Shown here piece by piece: positions 17,405-25,514 of a stretch of 64,000 nucleotides of DNA (position 1 is the first letter of the stretch; every line of letters begins with the position of its first letter). The notes below the pieces were generated by a model, which was given only the letters and a program-made list of their open reading frames with translations, searched no databases and was not told where the DNA came from. The translations under genes and the position numbers were made by a program. Source of the DNA: Mycolicibacterium sphagni (GTDB lineage: Bacteria; Actinomycetota; Actinomycetes; Mycobacteriales; Mycobacteriaceae); the NCBI RefSeq assembly GCF_013337765.1, contig NZ_VBSB01000035.1:671457-735456 (forward strand), in the 5' to 3' direction.

Positions 17405-19133
17405 CCGGCTGCTGAAATGGTTCAGCACCGCACTGCCGCCGCGGATGATGCGGCTGCTGGTCGCGGTGACCGCTGGGCTGCTGCTATGCATCAGCTTCCC
17501 GCCGATCGGCTGGTGGTGGTCAGCGGTGGTGAGCTTCGCCATGCTCACCTGGGTTCTGGTGCACCCCAAGACCACGCCGGCGGGCGGGCTGGGTTACGGC
17601 TACCTGTTCGGGCTGGCGTTCTACATCCCGCTGATCCCGTGGATCAGCGGATTCGTCGGCCCAGTGCCGTGGCTGGCGCTGTCCGCCATGGAGGCCTGTT
17701 TCCCGGCGTTCTTCGGCCTGCTGGCCGTCATGGTCCGGCGACTGCCGGGCTGGCCGCTGTGGTTCGCACTCGTGTGGGCTCTGCAGGAGTGGCTGAAGGC
17801 GACCGTGCCGTTCGGTGGATTCCCTTGGGGCATAGTCGGTTTCGGGCAGACCAACGGACCCTTCCTGTCGCTGGTTCAGCTCGGCGGGGTGCCGCTACTG
17901 TCGTTCGGGATCGTCCTGCTCGGCACGTCGCTGGCCGCGCTGACGCTCGAGATCGTGCGCTGGTGGCAGCGCAGCGGCGCGGCCGAGAAGGCCGAGCACG
18001 TCTCGCTGCCCGGCGTGTTGCTGCCCGGCCTGTGCATCACCGCGGTCTTGCTGACCACCGCGGTGGCCGCACCCCAGGTTCGCCGTGCGGCCGGCGGCGC
18101 AGGCAACGAGCCGACGGTCACCATCGCCGCGATCCAGGGCAACGTGCCGCGATTGGGCCTGGACTTCAATGCTCAGCGTCGCGCCGTCCTGGACAACCAC
18201 GTCCGCCAGACCGTGCAACTGGCCGAGGATGTGCACGCGGGCAGGGCGCCCCAGCCGCAGTTCGTGATCTGGCCGGAGAACTCCTCGGATATCGACCCGT
18301 TCACCAACGCCGACGCCGCCCAGCAGATCAGTGTGGCCGCGCAGGCGATCGGGGCACCGATCCTGGTCGGCACGGTCATCGCCCGCCCGGACTGGACGCC
18401 GGAGAGCCCGGCGGCGTCGAACACCGCCGTCGTCTGGGATCCGGTCGCCGGGCCGGGGGAGCGCCACGACAAGCAGATCATCCAGCCGTTCGGCGAATAC
18501 CTGCCGTGGCGGGGCTTCTTCCGGCACCTGTCGTCGTTCGCCGACCGCGCCGGGTACTTCGTGCCGGGTACCGGTTCGGGCGTCGTGCACGCCGCTGGAG
18601 TGCCCGTCGGGGTGGCGACCTGCTGGGAAGTCATCTTCAACCGGGCGCTGCGCGAGTCGGTCACCAACGGCGCGCAGGTGCTGGCGGTTCCCACCAACAA
18701 CGCGACGTTCGACCAGAACATGAGCGAACAACTCCTGGCGTTCGCCCGCGCCCGCGCCGTCGAGCACGACCGCTACGTGGTGGTGGCCGGCACCACCGGA
18801 ATCAGCGCCGTGATCGCGCCGGACGGCCATGAGGTGGCCAGGACCCAGTTCTTCACGCCGGCCTACCTCGACGTCACGGTCCGGCTCAAGACCAGCGAAA
18901 CCCCGGCCACCCGATGGGGCCCGTTGGTGCAATGGGTGCTGGTCGGAGCTTCCGTTGCCGTCTTGATGGCCGCCATACTGCACAATGGTTGGTTCATGCG
19001 TCCGATTCGCCGCAGAAAGCGGGAACGGGACGCAAGCAGCATGTCCGGGGGCGGAGACGATGGCGATAACCCGCCGGAGCAGGGCGAATCATCGTCAGCC
19101 CTGGCCGGACAGCAGGACAAAGGAGAGTCATGA
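17397..19133 (+). CDS. lnt: Apolipoprotein N-acyltransferase
   Basis: The 578-residue protein has about six to eight N-terminal transmembrane helices (1-235) and a periplasmic nitrilase domain. The triad is visible as Glu in FVIWPENSSD, Lys in RHDKQIIQPFGEYLPW and Cys in GVATCWEVIFNRALR. It transfers a third acyl chain to the N-terminal Cys of lipoproteins. The C-terminus has a basic (RRKRERD) then low-complexity acidic tail. ATG 17397 overlaps the amidohydrolase stop, and its end overlaps ppm1 by 4 nt. In M. tuberculosis the two domains are one protein; here they are separate. Confidence 0.92.
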   Translation: MASRLLKWFSTALPPRMMRLLVAVTAGLLLCISFPPIGWWWSAVVSFAMLTWVLVHPKTTPAGGLGYGYLFGLAFYIPLIPWISGFVGPVPWLALSAMEACFPAFFGLLAVMVRRLPGWPLWFALVWALQEWLKATVPFGGFPWGIVGFGQTNGPFLSLVQLGGVPLLSFGIVLLGTSLAALTLEIVRWWQRSGAAEKAEHVSLPGVLLPGLCITAVLLTTAVAAPQVRRAAGGAGNEPTVTIAAIQGNVPRLGLDFNAQRRAVLDNHVRQTVQLAEDVHAGRAPQPQFVIWPENSSDIDPFTNADAAQQISVAAQAIGAPILVGTVIARPDWTPESPAASNTAVVWDPVAGPGERHDKQIIQPFGEYLPWRGFFRHLSSFADRAGYFVPGTGSGVVHAAGVPVGVATCWEVIFNRALRESVTNGAQVLAVPTNNATFDQNMSEQLLAFARARAVEHDRYVVVAGTTGISAVIAPDGHEVARTQFFTPAYLDVTVRLKTSETPATRWGPLVQWVLVGASVAVLMAAILHNGWFMRPIRRRKRERDASSMSGGGDDGDNPPEQGESSSALAGQQDKGES

Positions 19134-19903
19134 CCGACCGGGGCAAAACGGGCGCTGAGCTTCCCAGCCAGCGCACCCTGGTGATCATCCCCACATTCAA
19201 CGAGCTGGAGAACCTGCCGCTGATCGTGGGCCGCCTACACACGGCTCGCCCTGACGTCCACGTGCTGATCGTCGACGACGGCAGCCCTGACGGCACCGGC
19301 GAACTGGCCGACGAGCTATCGCTGGCCGACCCCGACCGGGTCCATGTGATGCACCGCACCGCCAAGGACGGCTTGGGCGCGGCGTACCTCGAAGGGTTCG
19401 CCTGGGGGCTGGGCCGGCAGTACAACGTGCTGGTGGAGATGGACGCCGACGGTAGCCATGCTCCCGAACAGCTCTATCGCCTGCTCGACGCCATCGACAA
19501 TGGCGCCGACCTGGCGATCGGCTCGCGATATGTGCAGGGCGGGACGGTCCGCAACTGGCCCGCCCGGCGGCTGGTGTTGTCCAAGACCGCCAACACCTAT
19601 TCGCGGGTCCTACTCGGTGTCGACATCCACGACATCACCGCCGGCTACCGCGCCTACCGGCGCGAGGTGCTGGAGAAGATCGACCTGTCCGCGGTCGACT
19701 CCAAGGGCTACTGCTTCCAGATCGACCTCACCTGGCGGACGATCAACAGTGGTTTCACCGTCACCGAAGTGCCGATCACGTTCCGCGAACGCGAACTCGG
19801 GGTCTCGAAAATGAGCGGCTCGAACATTCGCGAAGCGATGGTCAAGGTCGCCCAGTGGGGCATCGGCGGGCGCATGGACCGCGCCCGCGGCGTCGTCCGC
19901 TAA
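19130..19903 (+). CDS. ppm1: Polyprenol monophosphomannose synthase
   Basis: The 257-residue GT2 enzyme has VIIPTFNELENLPLIV at the N-terminus, the nucleotide-binding VDDGSPDGT, the metal-binding MDADGSH (DxD), AIGSRYVQGG and the C-terminal FRERELGVSKMSG. It makes polyprenyl-phosphomannose, the mannose donor for lipomannan, lipoarabinomannan and mannoprotein synthesis. ATG 19130 overlaps the lnt stop (ATGA). This ensures coupled expression with Lnt, which in M. smegmatis interacts with and stimulates Ppm1 (family knowledge). Confidence 0.94.
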   Translation: MTDRGKTGAELPSQRTLVIIPTFNELENLPLIVGRLHTARPDVHVLIVDDGSPDGTGELADELSLADPDRVHVMHRTAKDGLGAAYLEGFAWGLGRQYNVLVEMDADGSHAPEQLYRLLDAIDNGADLAIGSRYVQGGTVRNWPARRLVLSKTANTYSRVLLGVDIHDITAGYRAYRREVLEKIDLSAVDSKGYCFQIDLTWRTINSGFTVTEVPITFRERELGVSKMSGSNIREAMVKVAQWGIGGRMDRARGVVR

Positions 19904-19904
19904 G

Positions 19905-20243
19905 TCAGCTTCCGCGGCGCTTGGACTTGATCAGGTCCAGACGCTCTTTGAGCAGCTCCTCGAGCTCTTCGACCGAACGGCGCTCCAGCAGCATGTCCCA
20001 GTGGGTGCGGGGCGGCTTGACCTTCTTGGGCTCCGGCAGATCACCGTCGATCAGCGTGCCCTCCAGGCCGTTCTTGCAGGGCCAGGTGCCGGGGATCTCG
20101 GCGTCGTCGGCGAACGGAACCTCGAATTCCTCGCCGTTCTCGGTGCGGTACCGCGCGATCTGACGCGGCGCCAGGTCGTGGTTGCGGTCGGTCTCGTAGC
20201 TCACGGCTCCGAGCCGGCTGCCTCTCAGGACACGATCAGCCAT
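19905..20243 (-). CDS. rbpA: RNA polymerase-binding protein RbpA
   Basis: The 112-residue protein starts MADRVLRGSRLGAVSYETD and has the RbpA core (RYRTENGEEFEVPFADDAE, WPCKNGLEGTLIDG) and sigma-interacting C-terminal helix MLLERRSVEELEELLKERL. It binds RNA polymerase and sigmaA/sigmaB and stabilises the open complex, and it is essential in mycobacteria. I chose ATG 20243, preceded by GAGGAGAG at good spacing, over a TTG two codons upstream. It converges with ppm1, with one base between the stop codons. Confidence 0.95.
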   Translation of the reverse strand: MADRVLRGSRLGAVSYETDRNHDLAPRQIARYRTENGEEFEVPFADDAEIPGTWPCKNGLEGTLIDGDLPEPKKVKPPRTHWDMLLERRSVEELEELLKERLDLIKSKRRGS

Positions 20244-20385
20244 CGTCAACTCTCCTCAGTGTCTATCAAGGGCCGGGGCCCCCTATGAAGTCCGGGTAGT
20301 CAACGCAAGACCAGCCACTGCGGTTCCCGACTCGACCCCCCATGATACCGGGATCACCGCGCCAACCCGTCTACAGTCACAAGGC

Positions 20386-20715
20386 GTGACGCGTCGGACC
20401 CGTTCCCAGCCGTGCCGATGGTGCGGTCGCGAGGTGGCCGATGCCGGGATGGGCAGGCGCAGGCAGTACTGCCGCCAGTCGTGCCGGCAGCGTGCCTATG
20501 AGCAGCGTGCCCTGGTCAAGGGCAGTGCGATTCCCGAGGATGCGGTGGTGCTCTCCGCCGACGAGGCCGCCGAACTGTCCGATCGGGTCTATCAGGTGCG
20601 CTGCGCCGCCGAGGACGTCGCCACCGCGGTCGACGAGGGCGCGGCCACCCACGAGCTGCGGGACCTGTGCGACGCGCTGGTTCAGGCCGCCAAAGCCGCC
20701 GACGGATGGCGCTGA
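20386..20715 (+). CDS. Small CxxC protein, function unknown
   Basis: The 109-residue protein has a basic N-terminus containing QPCRWCGREV and YCRQSCRQRAYEQR. This Cx2C...Cx3C set resembles a small zinc ribbon found at the start of several actinobacterial short proteins. An acidic helical C-terminus follows (SADEAAELSDRVYQVRCAAEDVATAVDEG). It is divergent from rbpA across a 142-bp gap, and the start is GTG 20386. It may correspond to the small Rv2049c-like gene by position. Confidence 0.7.
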   Translation: MTRRTRSQPCRWCGREVADAGMGRRRQYCRQSCRQRAYEQRALVKGSAIPEDAVVLSADEAAELSDRVYQVRCAAEDVATAVDEGAATHELRDLCDALVQAAKAADGWR

Positions 20716-20736
20716 CGATCTAGCGAGGAATCACCG

Positions 20737-21756
20737 ATGTTGGCATCGATCGTGACCGGCCCCGGCACTGCCGAAGTCGTCGAGACCCCACGCCCGCACA
20801 CCGGCCCGGCCGACGTGCTGATCAGGATGCGGGCCTGCGGCGTCTGCGGATCCGACGGCTTCTATATCGACATCGGCGGTCTTCCGCCTCGGCAAGGACA
20901 CACCCCGCTGGGCCACGAGCCGGCCGGCGAGATCGTCGAAATCGGTGCCGATGTCACCGGATTGCGGGTCGGCGATCATGTCGTGATCAACCCAATGGCC
21001 CAGCCGTCCAACATCATTGGCAACGGCGGTGACAGCGGCGCGCTCGCCGACTACCTGCTCATCGAGAACGCGGTGCGGGGCGTGAGCCTGGAGGTGATTC
21101 CGGACCACATCCCGTGGGAGGTGGCTGCGCTCAACGAACCGATGGCGGTCGCCCGGCACGCCGTCAACCGCTGCCACCCCAAGCCGACAGACAAGGTTGT
21201 GATCTTCGGCGCCGGCCCGATCGGCCTGGGTTCGGTGCTGGGCTTCAAGTCTCTCGGGGTGAGCCACATCGTCGTCGTCGACCTCATCCCCGCGCGGTTG
21301 CACAAGGCGCTGCAGATCGGTGCCGACGCCGTCATCAACTCGGCTGAGGACGACGTGATCGCCAGACTCATCGACCTGCATGGCCCCGGTGAAGCCATGT
21401 TCCCGGGAAAAGCGGGCACCGACATCTATCTCGACGCGGCCGGGGCGCCCGCCGTGATCGACACCGCGCTGGCCGCCGCCAAGAAAGGCGCCACCCTCGC
21501 CGTCGTCGCGGTGCACAAGAAGCCGGTGCCCATCGAATTCGTCAACGTCATGAGCAATGAGATCACCATCCTCGGCTCGATCGGCTACCCCGACGAAATA
21601 TTCGACGTGACAAGCGATCTCGTCGAGAATTGGGAGATCTACCAGCTGATCGTCAGCCACATGATCCCGTTCAGCAATGTCGCTGAGGCGCTGAGCCTGG
21701 CGTCCACCCCCGGCGCGGCCGACAAGGTCGTCGTCACCTTCGGCGATGACGCCTGA
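20737..21756 (+). CDS. Zinc-dependent medium-chain alcohol/polyol dehydrogenase
   Basis: The 339-residue MDR protein has catalytic-zinc Cys37 in RACGVCGSD, His/Glu in TPLGHEPAGEIVEIGADV, and the nucleotide-binding VVIFGAGPIGLGSVLGFKSLG with Asp of VVVDL favouring NAD. The four-Cys structural-zinc lobe is absent (the region reads NPMAQPSNIIGNGGDSG), as in some sorbitol/butanediol-type members. Substrate unknown. ATG 20737 has GAGGAA upstream. Confidence 0.83.
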   Translation: MLASIVTGPGTAEVVETPRPHTGPADVLIRMRACGVCGSDGFYIDIGGLPPRQGHTPLGHEPAGEIVEIGADVTGLRVGDHVVINPMAQPSNIIGNGGDSGALADYLLIENAVRGVSLEVIPDHIPWEVAALNEPMAVARHAVNRCHPKPTDKVVIFGAGPIGLGSVLGFKSLGVSHIVVVDLIPARLHKALQIGADAVINSAEDDVIARLIDLHGPGEAMFPGKAGTDIYLDAAGAPAVIDTALAAAKKGATLAVVAVHKKPVPIEFVNVMSNEITILGSIGYPDEIFDVTSDLVENWEIYQLIVSHMIPFSNVAEALSLASTPGAADKVVVTFGDDA

Positions 21757-21789
21757 GGCGCACAGGCTTTTCGCAGCTACGATTGGGAC

Positions 21790-23007
21790 GTGCTCCCGGA
21801 GTCACCTCCATCGGTGCCCGCCGAATCGGGCGTTTGGCGCTTTGACGACTTCGTGCTGGACACCCCCAATTACGAACTGCGTTCCGGCGATACGGTCGTC
21901 AGGGTCGAACCGCAGGTTTTCGACGTCATGGCACAACTGGTCGCCAACCACGAGCGGGTGGTCACCAAAGAGGAACTGTTCGATTCGGTATGGGGCGGCA
22001 AGTTCGTCGGTGAGGCCGCGCTGACCAGCCGGATCAAGGCTGCCCGCCGCGCACTCGGTGACGACGGGGAGTCACAGCGCTACATCCGGACTGTGCGAGG
22101 TCGTGGCTACCGCTTCGTCGGGACCGTGATGACTGCGGAGCCGGCCGCGCCCGTGATCGCTGCTGCGCCACCCCAGCACATCTCGTTCTGCCGGGCGGGC
22201 GACGGGGTGCGCCTGGCCTACGCGACCGCAGGCGAGGGGCCGCCGCTGGTGCGGGCCGCCAACTGGATGACGCATCTGGCCTACGACATCGAAAGTCCGG
22301 TCTGGCGGCACTGGGTCAGTGACTTGTCGGCGGATCACACGTTCATCCGTTACGACGAACGCGGCTGCGGACTTTCGGACTGGGAGGTGGGGGAGTTCAC
22401 CTTCGAAGACTGGGTGGCCGACCTCGAGTCCGTAGTCGATGCCATTGGGCTGCAAAGTTTTCCGCTTCTCGGAGTGTCGCAGGGTGGCGCGGTGGCGATC
22501 GAGTACGCCGCCCGGCATCCGGAAAAAGTCAGCCACCTGGTGCTGTGTAGCGCGTACGCGCGCGGACGCGGAGTGCGCGCGGTCAGCCCCGAGGAGCAGC
22601 GCGCCGCGGAACTTGATCTGGATCTGGCGCGGGTCGGCTGGGGCCGCGACGATCCCGCGTTCCGCCAGGTCTTCGCCGCGCAGTTCCTGCCCGACGGCAG
22701 CCGCTCGGACTGGGCGGACTTCGACCAGCTTCAGCGGCGCACCACGTCGCCGGACAACGCGGTGCGGTTCCTGACACAGTTCGCGGGCATCGACGTGCGG
22801 GAGGCCGCACAGCAGGTGCGCTGCCCGACGCTGATCATGCATTCCCGCAACGACCACCGGGTGCCGATGCGCTTCGGTGAGGAGCTCGCCGAGCTGATTC
22901 CCGGGTCCCGGCTGGTGGCGCTGGCCAGCAACAATCACCTGCTGACCGCGGCCGAACCGGCCTGGCAGGTGTTCTGCGAGGAAGTGCGCCGATTCCTGGC
23001 ATCGTGA
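21790..23007 (+). CDS. Winged-helix regulator fused to alpha/beta hydrolase
   Basis: The 405-residue protein has an OmpR/PhoB-type winged helix at about 15-110 (VFDVMAQLVANHERVVTKEE, SRIKAARRALGDDG, VRGRGYRFVG) without a receiver domain. A complete alpha/beta hydrolase occupies about 135-405: nucleophile Ser in LLGVSQGGAVAIEYAA, Asp in MHSRNDHRVPMRFG and His in SNNHLLTAAEP. No membrane helix is visible between the two. The hydrolase may sense or process an ester or lactone ligand to control DNA binding. Start GTG 21790. Confidence 0.85.
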   Translation: MLPESPPSVPAESGVWRFDDFVLDTPNYELRSGDTVVRVEPQVFDVMAQLVANHERVVTKEELFDSVWGGKFVGEAALTSRIKAARRALGDDGESQRYIRTVRGRGYRFVGTVMTAEPAAPVIAAAPPQHISFCRAGDGVRLAYATAGEGPPLVRAANWMTHLAYDIESPVWRHWVSDLSADHTFIRYDERGCGLSDWEVGEFTFEDWVADLESVVDAIGLQSFPLLGVSQGGAVAIEYAARHPEKVSHLVLCSAYARGRGVRAVSPEEQRAAELDLDLARVGWGRDDPAFRQVFAAQFLPDGSRSDWADFDQLQRRTTSPDNAVRFLTQFAGIDVREAAQQVRCPTLIMHSRNDHRVPMRFGEELAELIPGSRLVALASNNHLLTAAEPAWQVFCEEVRRFLAS

Positions 23008-23082
23008 CGCAGCCGGACGATCTCCACCCAATCTCCATACATTCTCCAAGTACCGGTGCGGTCGTTCCTCGATGCTGGTGAC

Positions 23083-23778
23083 ATGAGAAAACACCTACGC
23101 ACCCTGTTGGCCTGCGTGATCGCGACGGCCGCCCTCGGCACCGTCACCGCCTGCTCCGGCGGGTCCAGCACCACCGCGAACTCCACGACGCCCTCGCCGA
23201 GTACCGCGATCGTGAAGGACTTCCCGAAGTCGGCGCACTACATCGCCGATATGCCCATGGCCGACGGCAAGACGATGACCATCGGTGTGGCGGTGGAGGG
23301 CGACAAGATCGCCGCCTATGCCTGTGACGGCAGCAAGGACGAGGCGTGGTTCTTCGGCACTCAGAAGGACGGCGCACTCGACATCACCTCCAGATACCAA
23401 GACACGCTAAAAGCGTCGTTCGACGGGTCCGCCGTTGTGGGGCAGCTGACCATGAACGACGTGAACTACACGTTCACCGCGGCTTCGGTGCCGTCACCGG
23501 CGGGCATGTACACCGCCGCGGCCAACGGTGTGCGGGCGTCCTGGGTGGTTCGGGCGGATAACACCATCACCGGTGTGCAGTTCAAGACGTCGAACGATTC
23601 CGACACCTCAGATCTGGTGCAGGCCAATGAGCAGAAGTTCCGCGACCAGGTGCGTCAGCGGCGGCAGGCCCGTCTGCTGCAGCCGGCTCCGCCGCTGGAG
23701 TTCGGCACGTGGCGCTCGACCGTCAACGGTGTGCCGGTGACGGCGATCCTGGTCAACGGGGACACCCGTTTGGGCTGA
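23083..23778 (+). CDS. Secreted lipoprotein, function unknown
   Basis: The 231-residue protein has a signal peptide MRKHLRTLLACVIATAALG and lipobox TVTAC with Cys at about residue 24. A Ser/Thr/Pro-rich linker and a beta-rich domain follow (IADMPMADGKTMTIGVAVEG, KDEAWFFGTQKDGALDITS). This looks like a mycobacterial small-lipoprotein family. ATG 23083; an earlier in-frame GTG would spoil the signal peptide. A strong terminator follows. Confidence 0.8.
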   Translation: MRKHLRTLLACVIATAALGTVTACSGGSSTTANSTTPSPSTAIVKDFPKSAHYIADMPMADGKTMTIGVAVEGDKIAAYACDGSKDEAWFFGTQKDGALDITSRYQDTLKASFDGSAVVGQLTMNDVNYTFTAASVPSPAGMYTAAANGVRASWVVRADNTITGVQFKTSNDSDTSDLVQANEQKFRDQVRQRRQARLLQPAPPLEFGTWRSTVNGVPVTAILVNGDTRLG

Positions 23779-23797
23779 CGCCGACGCCGGCTGACTG

Positions 23798-23826
23798 GCC
23801 CGCCCGGGACCTGGTCCCGGGCGGGC
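23798..23826 (+). terminator. Intrinsic terminator
   Basis: A perfect 13-bp stem GCCCGCCCGGGAC (23798-23810) pairs with 23814-23826 across a 3-nt loop, followed by TTCTTTA. It ends the lipoprotein transcript 20 nt after its stop. Confidence 0.9.
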
Positions 23827-23854
23827 TTCTTTATGGTCACCGCGAATCAAACCC

Positions 23855-23966
23855 TTAACCGTCCGCGTGGCGCTTCCTAGGGTCGAGGGACGCCGCGCCG
23901 TTGCGGTGCCGCATGCCCATCGCCAGCCGCCCACCCACATGTCACCCAGGGGACTCCACATCGTGA
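23855..23966 (+). promoter_or_regulatory. SigA-like promoter and 17-codon uORF coupled to ssuC
   Basis: TTAACC (23855-23860) and TAGGGT (23878-23883) are spaced by 17 bp, a reasonable mycobacterial housekeeping promoter. ATG 23913 opens a frame MPIASRPPTCHPGDSTS ending TGA 23964-23966. That stop overlaps the ssuC GTG at 23963 (GTGA). Translation of the uORF would reinitiate at ssuC. It contains one Cys codon (23940-23942). A regulatory role in the sulfur response is inference. Confidence 0.45.
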
Positions 23967-24769
23967 CCACGCCCGCCACGCCGGTCCTACTGGTAGGCAC
24001 TCGCGCGCCTGCACAGCGCAGGCAGCGGAAGTGGACGATCGTGCGGTGGGCCTCGCCGGTGGTCTTGCTGGTGCTGTGGCAGGTGGGCAGTGCGCTGGGG
24101 CTGATCTCGCAGGACGTCCTGCCCGCCCCTTCGCTGATCGCCGAGGCGGGGCTGGAGCTCATCCGCGACGGTCAGCTTGCCGACGCTCTCCAGGTGTCGG
24201 GATGGCGGGTGGTGCAGGGGCTGCTGCTCGGCGGGGTGATCGGGATCGGACTGGGCACGGCGGTGGGCTTGTCGCGATGGACCGAAGCGACCGTCGACCC
24301 ACCCATGCAGATGTTGCGAGCGTTGCCGCACCTGGGTCTGATCCCGCTGTTCATCCTGTGGTTCGGTATCGGCGAGCTGCCCAAGGTGCTGTTGGTGGCC
24401 CTCGGGGTCAGCTTCCCGCTCTACCTCAATACGTTCTCGGCGATCCGGCAGGTTGACCCGAAGTTGTTCGAAACCGCTGATGTGCTTGGCTTTTCGTTCC
24501 GGCAACGGATCACCCACATCATCCTGCCGAGCGCGGCCCCGCAGGTGCTGGTCGGCCTGCGGCAGTCGTTGGCGATCGCCTGGCTGACGTTGATCGTCGC
24601 CGAGCAGATCAACGCCGACAAGGGCATCGGCTATCTGATCAACAACGCCCGCGACTTCCTGCGGATCGACATCATCATCTTCGGCCTGATCGTCTATGCG
24701 TTGCTTGGCATCACGACCGATGCCATCGTGCGCGCCCTGGAACGTCGAGCACTGAGGTATCGGTCATGA
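23963..24769 (+). CDS. ssuC: Sulfonate ABC transporter permease SsuC
   Basis: The 268-residue BPD-type permease has about six helices and the EAA-like loop FETADVLGFSFRQRITHIILPSAAPQVLVGLRQSLAIAW. Together with the adjacent ATPase, lipoprotein and monooxygenase it imports alkanesulfonates. I prefer GTG 23963 (SD-like AGGGGA upstream, GTGA overlap with a uORF). ATG 23939 is in frame and would add eight residues. The 3' end overlaps ssuB. Confidence 0.86.
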   Translation: MTTPATPVLLVGTRAPAQRRQRKWTIVRWASPVVLLVLWQVGSALGLISQDVLPAPSLIAEAGLELIRDGQLADALQVSGWRVVQGLLLGGVIGIGLGTAVGLSRWTEATVDPPMQMLRALPHLGLIPLFILWFGIGELPKVLLVALGVSFPLYLNTFSAIRQVDPKLFETADVLGFSFRQRITHIILPSAAPQVLVGLRQSLAIAWLTLIVAEQINADKGIGYLINNARDFLRIDIIIFGLIVYALLGITTDAIVRALERRALRYRS

Positions 24770-25503
24770 CTGTGACGTCCGAACGCACAACCGGGGTGGC
24801 TGCCGAGCTTCGGCACATCGACAAGTGGTACGGCGAGCACCAGGTCCTGCGGGATGTGTCGCTGACCGTCGGCGCCGGCGAGATCGTGGCGCTGGTGGGG
24901 CGCAGCGGCTCAGGGAAATCCACCGTGCTGCGCGTGCTCGCCGGCTTGTCGAACGACCACACCGGTGAGCGCCAGGTGGCCGGTGCGCCCGCGCTGGCGT
25001 TCCAGGAGCCACGGTTGTTCCCCTGGCGCACAGTGCGAACCAATGTCGGGTACGGGCTGACGCGGTCCCGGCTGCCGCGCGCGGAGGTGGCGACGCGGGC
25101 CGACAAAGCCCTGGCCGACGTCGGCCTTGCCGATCGTGCCGGTTCGTGGCCACTGACGCTGTCAGGTGGTCAAGCGCAACGGGTTTCGCTGGCACGAGCC
25201 CTGGTCGGTGAGCCGCAGCTGCTTCTGCTCGACGAACCGTTCGGCGCGTTGGATGCGCTCACCCGCCTGTCCATGCACACGTTGTTGCTCGAGCTGTGGC
25301 GGCGCCACCATTTCGGGGTCCTGCTGGTCACCCATGACGTCAGCGAAGCTGTCGGACTTGCGGATCGGGTGCTGGTCCTGGAGTCCGGCGAAGTGTCCTA
25401 CCAGACGACAATCACCGATCCACGGCGGCCGCCGGGCAGCTCGTCCACGGCGACCGACAACCACCGGACCGAGTTGCTCCAGCAACTCGGCGTCCACTTC
25501 TGA
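24766..25503 (+). CDS. ssuB: Sulfonate ABC transporter ATP-binding protein SsuB
   Basis: The 245-residue ATPase has Walker A GRSGSGKST, Q-loop AFQEPRLFPWRTV, signature LSGGQAQRVSLARAL, Walker B LLLLDEPFGALD and H-loop THDVSEAV. All catalytic elements of a nitrate/sulfonate/taurine-type importer ATPase are present. ATG 24766 overlaps the ssuC stop (ATGA). The gene is followed 11 nt later by ssuA. Confidence 0.9.
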   Translation: MTVTSERTTGVAAELRHIDKWYGEHQVLRDVSLTVGAGEIVALVGRSGSGKSTVLRVLAGLSNDHTGERQVAGAPALAFQEPRLFPWRTVRTNVGYGLTRSRLPRAEVATRADKALADVGLADRAGSWPLTLSGGQAQRVSLARALVGEPQLLLLDEPFGALDALTRLSMHTLLLELWRRHHFGVLLVTHDVSEAVGLADRVLVLESGEVSYQTTITDPRRPPGSSSTATDNHRTELLQQLGVHF

Positions 25504-25514
25504 CAGGAGCAAGC

